A stretch of 13,311 nt of DNA from contig JAVWIF010000055.1 in NCBI GenBank assembly GCA_036639635.1, positions 1 to 13,311 of the forward strand, in the 5' to 3' direction. Origin of the DNA: JAVWIF01 sp036639635 (lineage in GTDB: Bacteria; Bacillota_I; Bacilli_A; Erysipelotrichales; Erysipelotrichaceae). Numbering within the stretch: position 1 is the first letter of the stretch; every line of letters begins with the position of its first letter. The position numbers and the translations under genes are program-made. Under the pieces are notes generated by a model. The model saw only the letters and a list, made by a program, of their open reading frames with translations. It was not told where the DNA came from and did not search any database. Positions 1-7,268 of this stretch are shown here, piece by piece.

Positions 1-207
1 GAAATTTCTGAAAATAATTTAGCAATATTTACCTAACACTATATATATGTGATTAATGCGTGATTGATTTTGTGTTTTATTAGTCTATTTACCATTTTAT
101 ACTTATTTTTATTTTTATTATAACGTCTTATTTAAAAATAATCTTCATTTCTCGTTCCCTCTTACGTTTATAGTGTGACGCAAATCACTTATATACATGA
201 AAAAACA
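1..207. other. AT-rich non-coding stretch, nothing recognised
   Basis: This end of the window lies beyond the terminator of the surface operon and is very AT-rich. I see no ORF with a credible ribosome binding site on either strand; the only SD-like start on the minus strand opens a frame of a few codons. A TATAAT hexamer occurs on the minus strand near 120-125 but has no matching -35 box, so I do not call a promoter. I see no repeat, tRNA or other structured element. Confidence 0.5.
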
Positions 208-248
208 TATTAAAAGTCTTTCTTCACAATGGTTATGAAGAAAGACTT
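208..248 (-). terminator. Intrinsic terminator closing the surface-protein operon
   Basis: A perfect 13-bp stem (214-226 paired with 236-248) encloses a 9-nt loop (227-235). On the minus strand the stem is followed by TTTTAATATG and then a further run of Ts, so the U-tract is short and interrupted. It lies about 55 bases after the stop of the PPNTG gene and is the only strong hairpin there. On the plus strand no T-tract follows, so termination is assigned to the minus strand only. Confidence 0.75.
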
Positions 249-303
249 AAGAAGATTTGTTACACTATGTGTGTTTAAGTGTAAATACATTTGTATGGAT
301 AGA

Positions 304-1107
304 TCACACTCTTTTATTCCTTGTTTTTTTATTAATTACTAAAATGATCATAATAGAAACACTTACTATCAATGTTATTGCAGCAATATTAATCATTGAT
401 TTATTTCCTGTATTAGGAGGCTCTATAGGAATAATTACATCATTGCTTTTCGCATAAAACTTCCAAGTTGTTTTTGCTAAAAAACTCTCGTATTCTTTCT
501 TTGAATAACTTCTAGCTTCATACATCCCTTTTTCAGGTTTATTACTTTGTTCTTTACCGTACACATAAGGATCTTGTGGAGTTCCACTTCCGCCTAGTAT
601 AGAAACATAACGAATCGTTGTATCAGACGCTTCCCATAAATCTTTATCTGGTGTTATTTCTACCATCATTTCATGAGTATCACCTTTTTTATATGTACCA
701 ATAGAAGTTGAGCTATTAAAATCCATACTTTTTTCAGATTTAGATAAAGCATCAGCCGTTCCTTCAAATATTTTTGTTCCATCATAATAAATATTCATTA
801 CTAACTTACTTAAAAACATTTGTGTTTTAGCAGATGTATCTGAATCTCCTAATATTTGTAAAAATAGTTCATACTCTCTATTTGCACCATTATGAATTTC
901 TAACGTATTCCTATAGGTTGTTCCTACACTCATATTTTCTAAATTCATAAAGGTATCTAAGTTTTGTGTGTTTTGTGGTTCGTAATAAAGCTTTCCATCA
1001 CTTTCCGCAAAATAGAGTTTGCTAGTACTAGTTCCTAGTATTGTTACACATAGTAACGTATTCACTAAAAGGAATGTGAACACTAAGCATATCATCTTTT
1101 TATTCAT
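304..1107 (-). CDS. Surface protein with PPNTG sortase-type anchor, last gene of SipW operon
   Basis: A 267-residue exported protein. A short basic N-terminus and hydrophobic segment (about residues 5-25) look like a Sec signal peptide. The C-terminus carries PPNTG at about 230-234, a hydrophobic helix (about 239-258) and a basic tail (KKTRNKRV). This is the architecture of a sortase sorting signal, with Pro in place of the usual Leu of LPXTG. The body looks beta-rich: an N-terminal strand pattern with EIHNGANREYELFL, a central GTYKKGDTHEMMVEI segment, and a TTWKFYAK strand just before the anchor. From family knowledge, anchored proteins with this layout accompany sipW and TasA/BsaA-like genes in other Bacillota, and I infer that it ties the matrix to the wall. 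ATG start with GGAGGG at 1119-1124. It follows the second SipW substrate by 47 bases. No sortase gene is in the window. Its specific function is unknown. Confidence 0.75.
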   Translation of the reverse strand: MNKKMICLVFTFLLVNTLLCVTILGTSTSKLYFAESDGKLYYEPQNTQNLDTFMNLENMSVGTTYRNTLEIHNGANREYELFLQILGDSDTSAKTQMFLSKLVMNIYYDGTKIFEGTADALSKSEKSMDFNSSTSIGTYKKGDTHEMMVEITPDKDLWEASDTTIRYVSILGGSGTPQDPYVYGKEQSNKPEKGMYEARSYSKKEYESFLAKTTWKFYAKSNDVIIPIEPPNTGNKSMINIAAITLIVSVSIMIILVINKKTRNKRV

Positions 1108-1154
1108 AGAGTCCGCATCCCTCCAATCTCTATTTATAAATCACGATTTGTTAT

Positions 1155-2030
1155 TTATTTAAGTAACCAACCTGTCACTATATCTGCAGGAACTTCCCAC
1201 TTGTCTTCTGATCCTTTACCATTCACACTTTCAAATACTGCTTTATCTGCTTGAATAACATCACCTTTAATCGTTACAGTAAGAGTTGCTCCTTCATAGT
1301 CTGGATAAGTAGCAACGCTCTTGGATGTAATTGTGTATTTGGTACCAGGATGAGCAGTTCCATAATCTGTATTAAATTGTGTAACTGCTTCTGCTGCAGT
1401 AGGTTGAGATATTGTTATATCTGTTGTACCATTCGAATACTTTAAATCGTATGTCGTAACTGTTGTATTGGCAATATTAGTATTTACATTAATAGCATTT
1501 AATAATGCCACTGAAGATGTACCTTTTTCTACTTTATTCTTTAGATAAAAGTATCCATCCGTACTATAAAACCAAGGTGCAGAAGCTGTTGCCGCTTGTT
1601 CAGCTGCTGTAACATCATTAGCAAAGCTAGTATATAGATTTTTAGAAAAATCTGCAGTTGGTGCTGTATTACCAAACATCAATTTTGCTGCATTTTCGCC
1701 ACCAACTCCAAGCGTATTATCATTAATAACACTACCATCTGCTTTTTTCCAAACAGCTGTAATCTTTGCTCTAGCAAGTAATGGAGTTTCTCCTGTATTA
1801 ATTGCTTGTGCACTCTTTTTAAATTCACCACCGCGAGCTACTTGTTCTTTTGAAGGATTATCAAAAGTCTCCACAATTCCTCCTGCAGGTTTTCCTACAG
1901 TGAAAATGTTATCGAATGTACTACTTGTTGAAAAATAAGCTAAAGAACCAGCTATTAGACCAACGCCTAGTAAGGCTGATAAGGCGATAATTGAAACTTT
2001 GTTTTGTTTCTTGTTTTTTGTGTTTTTCAT
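1155..2030 (-). CDS. TasA/BsaA-like SipW-dependent matrix protein (second copy)
   Basis: A 291-residue secreted protein. The basic N-terminus and hydrophobic segment (about 11-31) end in GSLAYFS, followed by an N-x-F-x-V-G element (NIFTVGK, about 41-47). This is the hallmark of SipW-dependent signal peptides in the TasA, camelysin and BsaA families, with cleavage expected near the LA/YF junction. The mature part has the family pattern: an EN-type strand after the signal (AINTGETPLLARAKI), then WFYSTDGYFYLKNKVEKG near 153-170, matching the GWYYY...PG pattern of the paralogue at 2632-3330. It differs from that paralogue by an added Thr-, Ala- and Asn-rich stretch of about 50 residues (about 185-240). 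TasA-type proteins polymerise into extracellular fibres; I infer a fibre or matrix subunit here. ATG start with GGAGG about 10 bases upstream; sipW lies 80 bases upstream. Confidence 0.85.
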   Translation of the reverse strand: MKNTKNKKQNKVSIIALSALLGVGLIAGSLAYFSTSSTFDNIFTVGKPAGGIVETFDNPSKEQVARGGEFKKSAQAINTGETPLLARAKITAVWKKADGSVINDNTLGVGGENAAKLMFGNTAPTADFSKNLYTSFANDVTAAEQAATASAPWFYSTDGYFYLKNKVEKGTSSVALLNAINVNTNIANTTVTTYDLKYSNGTTDITISQPTAAEAVTQFNTDYGTAHPGTKYTITSKSVATYPDYEGATLTVTIKGDVIQADKAVFESVNGKGSEDKWEVPADIVTGWLLK

Positions 2031-2110
2031 ATTGTGTTGCCCTCCTCTTTAAATTCACTTCTATGAATCATTTTCATCCATACATTTATTTCTGAAATAT
2101 TCTTATTTAT

Positions 2111-2617
2111 TTAGTTTTCTTCTTCATCTCCTTCGTTTTTACTTAAGAAATAACCAACCACTATATTACTAACGATAATACCAGCAAAGACTGTTATAAC
2201 TACTGGATTTTGCATATACGTTATATAAAAACCTACTTTAGGTAAATACAGTGTTCCTACTTTACCAATAATATTCTTGATTGGTAAATGATTTTGATCT
2301 AAGACACCGTTGGCATCTCCCATCGTTCTCACTGTTTTTGTTTCATTCTCAATAATCATTAATCTATGAGTGACTAGTGGTGCTTTTGCATCATTTTTAA
2401 AGGTAATTACGTCACCAACTTTTAAGTCTTTCTCATCGATGTTTTTGTTGTAGTACACAATACTTCCAGTTTTAATAGAAGGTTCCATAGATGGAGACTG
2501 GATGACGATTGGCATCCAACCAAATACCATTGGAGCAAGAATTAATACAAAGCCAAAGATTATCACATAAGAGATAATGGCCAATGTTTGTGTAACTATT
2601 TTCAAACGTTTTAACAT
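2111..2617 (-). CDS. sipW: SipW-type (ER-type) signal peptidase I
   Basis: A 168-residue membrane peptidase of family S26B that removes the signal peptides of TasA/BsaA-like proteins at the outer face of the membrane. An N-terminal helix (about residues 12-35) is followed by SPSMEPSI with the nucleophile Ser43. The general base is His84 in VTHRL; ER-type enzymes use His where the usual bacterial SPase I uses Lys. The acidic pair Asp101/Asp107 lies in GDANGVLD. A C-terminal hydrophobic helix (about 139-160) ends in a polar acidic tail (KNEGDEEEN). I place the start at the ATG at 2615-2617, which has AAGGGGG seven bases upstream; an in-frame ATG at 2639-2641 overlaps the preceding gene and lacks such a site. 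The start is 14 bases after the stop of one substrate, and the other substrate follows directly, so enzyme and clients are co-transcribed. Confidence 0.93.
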   Translation of the reverse strand: MLKRLKIVTQTLAIISYVIIFGFVLILAPMVFGWMPIVIQSPSMEPSIKTGSIVYYNKNIDEKDLKVGDVITFKNDAKAPLVTHRLMIIENETKTVRTMGDANGVLDQNHLPIKNIIGKVGTLYLPKVGFYITYMQNPVVITVFAGIIVSNIVVGYFLSKNEGDEEEN

Positions 2618-2631
2618 GCTCTTTTCCCCCT

Positions 2632-3330
2632 TTAGCTCCATGTAATACTATTTCCGTTTATTGTTGGTGTTTTGTTCCATGCTTTGCTAACTACATCTGT
2701 TTTGGTTGTTAAAACCTCATAAATAAAGGATAGTTTGTATTTTGCTCCTTTATGAGTTGCTGGAAATGTTGCTGATTTTTCAATACTATCTAGAATGTAA
2801 ACATTTTTACCTGGTGTAAATACATTTATATAATAATACCAACCATCACCTCCATCTACCCATTCACCAGTTCCTAGTAAGGTATTTGGTTTTACTGGAG
2901 CACCGGTGGCATCTTTCGTCCAATTCTTTTTACATACATCAACTCCACCAATAGCATTAGGTAATAAATCTCCTGTTGAAGATATCCAACTTTCACTATA
3001 TTGAATACGTAGAACTAAATTTATATCTCCGGTATTCTCATATCGCACTTTTTTTATAACTTTTTCATCATTCCATACTGGTGGTGGAGTAAAGTCTTCT
3101 ACAATACTTGCTCCCATTTTCCCGACTGACAATACATTATTGAAGGAACTTTGCATATTAAACTGAGCTAGAATGCTTAAAGAACAAAGGGCTAATAAAG
3201 CAATAATCGTAGATACAGAAAGTGAACACTTCTTAAAACCGATTTTTTTGTGGTAAACGTGGTTCAATGATTTTTGTATGCTTTTACCAACATTCTTTTT
3301 AATAAGAATCACCTTCCTTCTATTTAACAA
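2632..3330 (-). CDS. TasA/BsaA-like SipW-dependent matrix protein (first copy)
   Basis: A secreted protein of 223-232 residues depending on the start. A long basic N-region is followed by a hydrophobic core (about 37-53 of the long form) ending in SILAQFN and then NNVLSVGK, which aligns with AYFS...NIFTVGK of the paralogue at 1155-2030. The mature part shares the RYENTGDINLVLRIQYSESW strand region and GDGWYYYINVFTPGKNVYILDSI. I infer a minor or initiating fibre subunit processed by SipW, the next gene. The start is odd: the coordinates use the upstream TTG, the longest frame with a conventional codon, but it has no Shine-Dalgarno. A near-perfect one (AAGGAAGGTGAT, 3308-3319) instead points to ATT at 3301-3303, giving MKKNVGK. 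No in-frame ATG exists before the signal peptide. An AUU start or a base change at the start codon are both possible. Confidence 0.8.
   Translation of the reverse strand: MLNRRKVILIKKNVGKSIQKSLNHVYHKKIGFKKCSLSVSTIIALLALCSLSILAQFNMQSSFNNVLSVGKMGASIVEDFTPPPVWNDEKVIKKVRYENTGDINLVLRIQYSESWISSTGDLLPNAIGGVDVCKKNWTKDATGAPVKPNTLLGTGEWVDGGDGWYYYINVFTPGKNVYILDSIEKSATFPATHKGAKYKLSFIYEVLTTKTDVVSKAWNKTPTINGNSITWS
3308..3319 (-). promoter_or_regulatory. Strong Shine-Dalgarno aimed at an ATT codon
   Basis: On the minus strand AAGGAAGGTGAT closely matches the complement of the 16S 3' end. The codon at normal spacing is ATT (3301-3303), not ATG, GTG or TTG. The in-frame GTG at 3310-3312 overlaps the site itself, and the TTG at 3328-3330 lies upstream of it, so neither can use it. 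The site therefore decides, or at least questions, the start of the first TasA/BsaA-like gene. Confidence 0.6.
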
Positions 3331-3404
3331 ATCTTTGTTAATTGTAGCTACTGTCTCTTTTAATACTTACGTTCCAATAGAACTTCATTTGTGATGCCAA
3401 TAAC

Positions 3405-6400
3405 TTAAGGATTAGCAGTTGTAAGGTTATTATCAACCGAACCACTTAATCCTTCAGAAGCAGATTTAGTATTTGTTACATCTACTTGTGTAATATCACC
3501 ATTTATTAATTTCACTTCATAAGTTTTTGTACTTGTATTATAAGTACCCACATTACTTGTTCCTCTAACACTCGTTCCAGCCATACCATCTAATGTATAA
3601 TTCATCGTACTAATCTCTTTTATTGTATACGTTCCTTCTGGAAGATTAAATGATTGACTCATTTTACCAGCCATAGAACTTAGGATAATCTCACTAGATA
3701 AGGTACCTGCTTTTACATCTGTTCCTGTACTATCTTTGGTTTGATTTATCTTGAATACAAATCGGCTTTCACTCTTGCCATCATTTCCGTTTATGATTTT
3801 ATTAAGTATTAGTTGCGGTTTCGTAGAAGCATTGGTAGTGGTAACTACTACTGTTGTTACTCTTGACTTTAATTCTTTTGTTTCTGTACCTTTTGTTGCC
3901 GTATACGCTACTGTATAATACAACAAATACGTACCTTCTTCTTGCGTTGAAAAATTTAAATTTCCATCAGTTGCCAAACTAGCAACAAACTTATCACTTG
4001 TTGTAGCTATCGAATAATCCTTTGGTTTTCCATTACTATCGCAAAGAACTACGCTTCCTTCATTAACACTCCAGCCATCTTCTATGTACTTATTTCCTTT
4101 TGTATAGTTATCATTCGTTTTAATATCAAATGTTTGATTTGTCTTGACATTTGTTGTGAAACTATCATCAGTAGTTTTTGGATTTAGTGCTACACTTGGC
4201 ATTGGAAAGTTAGCTATCGATTTTATTTTAGGATCTTGTTCATCTACATAAAAGCTAAAAGTTCCAACATTATTTGTGAATTTTGTTCCATAGTTATAAG
4301 ATTTGTGTTTCACGCTAAATGTTAAATTGTCTTCTTTATTAGTTAAATCAATTCCCACATCTTTCTTTGTTATTGTGGTAATACCATTTTCTACAATATA
4401 CGTTAGCTTTCCACTACTTGTATTAATAGCATCTTTTGATTCTTGTGTTAATTCAAACTCTGCTGGTAATACATCCACAATATCTCCAATTACTTTTAAT
4501 TTAACAGCTGCTATTGTTAATGATATAACGTCAGAACAATTCATTTGATCGGTATTATACGTAACCTGTGCTTTATGATCAATATTCACACCATTTGCTG
4601 AATTTGCTGTCGTTTTTCCTGTGTTTCTAATTTTGAAACTCCATGTAATAGTTTTAGAACCTCCTCCAGCAATATCTCCTACAGGTACATCTAGTGTAGT
4701 TTTTTTTGTTGTAGCATCTGTTGTTACAGTACCGACAACTGTATTCAAATCTACTTTAAAACTATCCATTACAATATCGATATATTCATAATACGGAGAT
4801 AAGAGTTCATGTATATTGACTCCACTAGCTGCTGTTCCATTATTGTTCAAAGTGATGTTCATTTTTAAAACATCTCCACCAATAATTTTAGCTTTATCAA
4901 CTGCACTTCCATCTTCCTTAGTTATATCTTGACTTATTTGCATGGTAGGCGTTGCTGGGTTTTTACTTGTATTCCATGTTTGCCAATCGGCAGGTTGATC
5001 TAAATGAATGTTATTAGTGAACAGTCCAATATTTCCTTTTACATTTAAATTTATTTCAAAGAACTGAAGAGGATTTCTTTCAGCATCTTTTTCTATATAT
5101 TGTGGTTTGCTTCCAGTAACTTCTTTTGCTGTTTTATCTAAGAAAACATCAATAATAAAGGCTTTAACAACCGGTGAAACTGCAACTTTATTTTTTTCAA
5201 AGATTGGGGCATTGGTCAATTTATCATAATCACTATAGGTAACTTCTGCTTGATTTTTTATGTATTTACCTGCTGTAGATACACTTGAAGTACCATTAAT
5301 TATCGTTTTTACTTTGGTATTAAAAGTGATTGCGATGGTATCTCCAATACTAACAGCTTCTCCATTTTCTATTCTCGTTTGAAAGCCTCGTATTTTATCC
5401 AATGTCACACTTAATGTACCTTTGGCAGTGTCATACGTTGCGCTTGTCGGCGTAACTTCTGTATTTGTTGTTTTGTTAAATACTTTAATATCGCCTAAAT
5501 AGTCCAAATAATCAGTAAAAGGTGCTAGTTGATCTTTAATTGTGATTGCAGTAGCATCCATGGCTCCATAGTTGGTAATATCTAGTTCTACTTCCATATT
5601 AGATCCTGGAAGAAGTGCTTGACTTTTATCATTCAGTTTCTTTTCAACACCTATATCAGAGCTTGATTTAAAAGTAACACCATCAAGATAATTTCCCTCT
5701 GATTTCGAACCTGTTGATGTTGTTGACTCATATGCATATTCCGTCAATGTTTGTGGTGCAACTGTATCAGCAGTTCCAACCATATTATATCCTGTAGGTA
5801 CTACGTATTTTCCTAGAAAACGTTTCCAACCATTCCTATAGCCGTTTTCATCTTTTCCAGTATCCCAATAACCTATAACGTTTGCTTTATACTTTCCTGA
5901 TTCAAACGCATCATTAGCTGTGTACGATGCTTTTTTAATTGCATTTAATTGCTCTTGCGTATCTTGTGTATTAGTTCCAAAAACTGGTTCGTCTTTTGTT
6001 GTTGGATTCCAAGGAGTGCCATCCTTATTTTTTGCTGGTGTTTTGTAATAAGAAACGCCAATGTTATGAGCAGTGTCCCACATATCATATAAATAACCAT
6101 AGCGTTTTTCATTTTGCTGTGTTTTTTCATTAAAGAACAAAAACGATTGCCAACCATAGTTGATTCCTTTTTGAGCCCATTCCGCATCCTTTGCAACAGA
6201 ATCTTTACTTCCATTGACGATTGTCCAACAAGGTCTTGCTACTTCTCTTCCATTTACATCAAATTTTGAAAAATGTTCCATGTCAGGCAATCCAGTATCT
6301 AAAAATTGATCTTTCTCTGTTTTTCCTGATAACAAGAAATTCATTTTATTGATGGCTACGCTACTATCAGGTATCTCTGTTCCTGTTTCACTAAACACAT

Positions 6401-6977
6401 TAGTTTCATCAGATTTAAACGAAATTGGTTGGCTTTTACGAACGGAGTGATAAAACGAATAATATAAAGTTTCACCAGGGTTGGTTTCAATCTCTTGATA
6501 TAATGTACCTTCTAAAGCCGCATTTAATTCAGCATAAACACCACTATTACTATCACTTTTTCCTTCATAGTTTGACAAAGCAAAGGTATGCAACGATGAA
6601 TCTGTAGGATTAGGCTTTTGCAACTCAATTCTATATTTTTCTGAATCAGTTGCCACGATGTTCTTGTTAATAGGACGCGTTTTCCAACCAAATGTTTTAT
6701 TCTTTCGGTTTTCATCAGAATATTCTGATGAGGCCCACCACGCACCTCTTGCAAAATCTTTATGAATATTAAAATCACTATTCACAACACTTACTAACTT
6801 TTCTCTATTTCTAGGTGTTGTCTGTTCTTTCCAAGGATTATTAGCAGGTCTTTCTACTTGGGCAGGATTTGTTTCTACTGCTTTTACGAAAGAAGTATTA
6901 CATAAAGAAGAAATACCAAAATATATAATTAATGTAGTAATAAGTGCTTTCTTCCATATTTTTATTTTTTTATTCAT
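3405..6977 (-). CDS. Large secreted multidomain surface protein (lectin-like, DUF11-like, Cna-B-like)
   Basis: A 1190-residue exported protein and first gene of the operon. Residues about 1-33 form a Sec signal peptide (cleavage likely after FVKA). About 55-440 is a lectin/jelly-roll-like domain: YAELNAALEGTLYQEIETNPGE and the closing GNYLDGVTF are typical of such domains in Bacillota adhesins. DUF11-like beta-sandwich domains follow (about 440-600 and 680-820, with NYGAMDATAITIKDQL and NNNGTAASGVNIHELL), then a possible D2-like fold (about 825-910). A Cna-B-like domain lies near 1055-1172; Lys1060, Glu1121 (TIKEIS) and Asn1169 (VTNTKS) sit where isopeptide-forming residues are expected. The protein ends without LPXTG or a membrane helix. 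I start at ATG 6975-6977, nine bases after AGGAGG; an ATG three codons earlier abuts that site. Probably an adhesin or matrix accessory; its ligand is unknown. Confidence 0.8.
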   Translation of the reverse strand: MNKKIKIWKKALITTLIIYFGISSLCNTSFVKAVETNPAQVERPANNPWKEQTTPRNREKLVSVVNSDFNIHKDFARGAWWASSEYSDENRKNKTFGWKTRPINKNIVATDSEKYRIELQKPNPTDSSLHTFALSNYEGKSDSNSGVYAELNAALEGTLYQEIETNPGETLYYSFYHSVRKSQPISFKSDETNVFSETGTEIPDSSVAINKMNFLLSGKTEKDQFLDTGLPDMEHFSKFDVNGREVARPCWTIVNGSKDSVAKDAEWAQKGINYGWQSFLFFNEKTQQNEKRYGYLYDMWDTAHNIGVSYYKTPAKNKDGTPWNPTTKDEPVFGTNTQDTQEQLNAIKKASYTANDAFESGKYKANVIGYWDTGKDENGYRNGWKRFLGKYVVPTGYNMVGTADTVAPQTLTEYAYESTTSTGSKSEGNYLDGVTFKSSSDIGVEKKLNDKSQALLPGSNMEVELDITNYGAMDATAITIKDQLAPFTDYLDYLGDIKVFNKTTNTEVTPTSATYDTAKGTLSVTLDKIRGFQTRIENGEAVSIGDTIAITFNTKVKTIINGTSSVSTAGKYIKNQAEVTYSDYDKLTNAPIFEKNKVAVSPVVKAFIIDVFLDKTAKEVTGSKPQYIEKDAERNPLQFFEINLNVKGNIGLFTNNIHLDQPADWQTWNTSKNPATPTMQISQDITKEDGSAVDKAKIIGGDVLKMNITLNNNGTAASGVNIHELLSPYYEYIDIVMDSFKVDLNTVVGTVTTDATTKKTTLDVPVGDIAGGGSKTITWSFKIRNTGKTTANSANGVNIDHKAQVTYNTDQMNCSDVISLTIAAVKLKVIGDIVDVLPAEFELTQESKDAINTSSGKLTYIVENGITTITKKDVGIDLTNKEDNLTFSVKHKSYNYGTKFTNNVGTFSFYVDEQDPKIKSIANFPMPSVALNPKTTDDSFTTNVKTNQTFDIKTNDNYTKGNKYIEDGWSVNEGSVVLCDSNGKPKDYSIATTSDKFVASLATDGNLNFSTQEEGTYLLYYTVAYTATKGTETKELKSRVTTVVVTTTNASTKPQLILNKIINGNDGKSESRFVFKINQTKDSTGTDVKAGTLSSEIILSSMAGKMSQSFNLPEGTYTIKEISTMNYTLDGMAGTSVRGTSNVGTYNTSTKTYEVKLINGDITQVDVTNTKSASEGLSGSVDNNLTTANP

Positions 6978-7034
6978 TTTATTCATCCTCCTATCCCTTA
7001 ATTAAAGTAAATAATATGTATGTATAATGCTATT

Positions 7035-7050
7035 CAAGTTAAACGACTTG
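7035..7050 (-). repeat. Small inverted repeat in the surface-operon leader
   Basis: CAAGT (7035-7039) and ACTTG (7046-7050) form a 5-bp inverted repeat around six bases in the untranslated leader. It could be a weak RNA hairpin or a protein site. It is too short to be called either with confidence. Confidence 0.25.
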
Positions 7051-7065
7051 TTTTGTATGCGTTCA

Positions 7066-7080
7066 TTACACAAATTGTAA
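7066..7080 (-). promoter_or_regulatory. Candidate operator, TTACA-N5-TGTAA inverted repeat
   Basis: A perfect 5-5-5 inverted repeat sits about 20-30 bases downstream of the predicted start point of the surface operon. That position and symmetry suit a dimeric repressor, and matrix operons are usually switched. No regulator gene is in the window and the region is AT-rich, so this is inference only. Confidence 0.3.
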
Positions 7081-7103
7081 GTAATATTTTATTAATTAAT
7101 TTC

Positions 7104-7132
7104 AGTATAGCACAAAAAATTATAAAAAAGAT
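7104..7132 (-). promoter_or_regulatory. Promoter of the surface/matrix operon (extended -10)
   Basis: The minus strand reads TGTGCTATACT: -10 TATACT (7104-7109) with an extended-10 TG one base upstream (7111-7112). The -35 region at 17-base spacing (TCTTTT, 7127-7132) is poor, as is common with extended -10 promoters. The resulting leader is about 120 bases and carries two inverted repeats. It is the best promoter in the 290-base intergenic region between the methyltransferase gene and the 1190-residue gene. Confidence 0.55.
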
Positions 7133-7208
7133 TTTTTTGAAAAATTAAATAATTGTTATATTAATGCTTTATTCGTGATGTAATTGTGACTAAATTGCCA
7201 CGATTTAT

Positions 7209-7258
7209 AAAAAAAAGATAGAATATTCGTCCATAAAGAAAACGTCAATTATATCTTT
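7209..7258 (-). terminator. Intrinsic terminator after the RNA methyltransferase gene
   Basis: On the minus strand AAAGATA (7252-7258) can pair with TATCTTT (7214-7220), directly followed by eight Ts (7209-7216, overlapping the stem end). The interior is long and only partly paired (AAT/ATT and CGT/ACG segments), so the hairpin is imperfect. It begins ten bases after the gene's stop codon. It should separate the housekeeping cluster from the surface operon. Confidence 0.55.
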
Positions 7259-7268
7259 GTTTATCATA

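Noticed and set aside
2040..2110. Small hairpin ATTCA-N6-TGAAT upstream of the second TasA/BsaA-like gene as a regulatory element
   Set aside because: Five base pairs with no T-tract or conserved motif; expected by chance in this composition.
5945..6778. Extra minus-strand frames inside the large surface gene (5945-6214, 6524-6778)
   Set aside because: They are alternative frames of a continuous 1190-codon gene with clear domain signatures throughout.
7011..7037. A second promoter for the surface operon (TTGAAT and TATTAT)
   Set aside because: The spacing is 15 bases and the region is AT-rich; the extended -10 at 7104-7112 is a better candidate.
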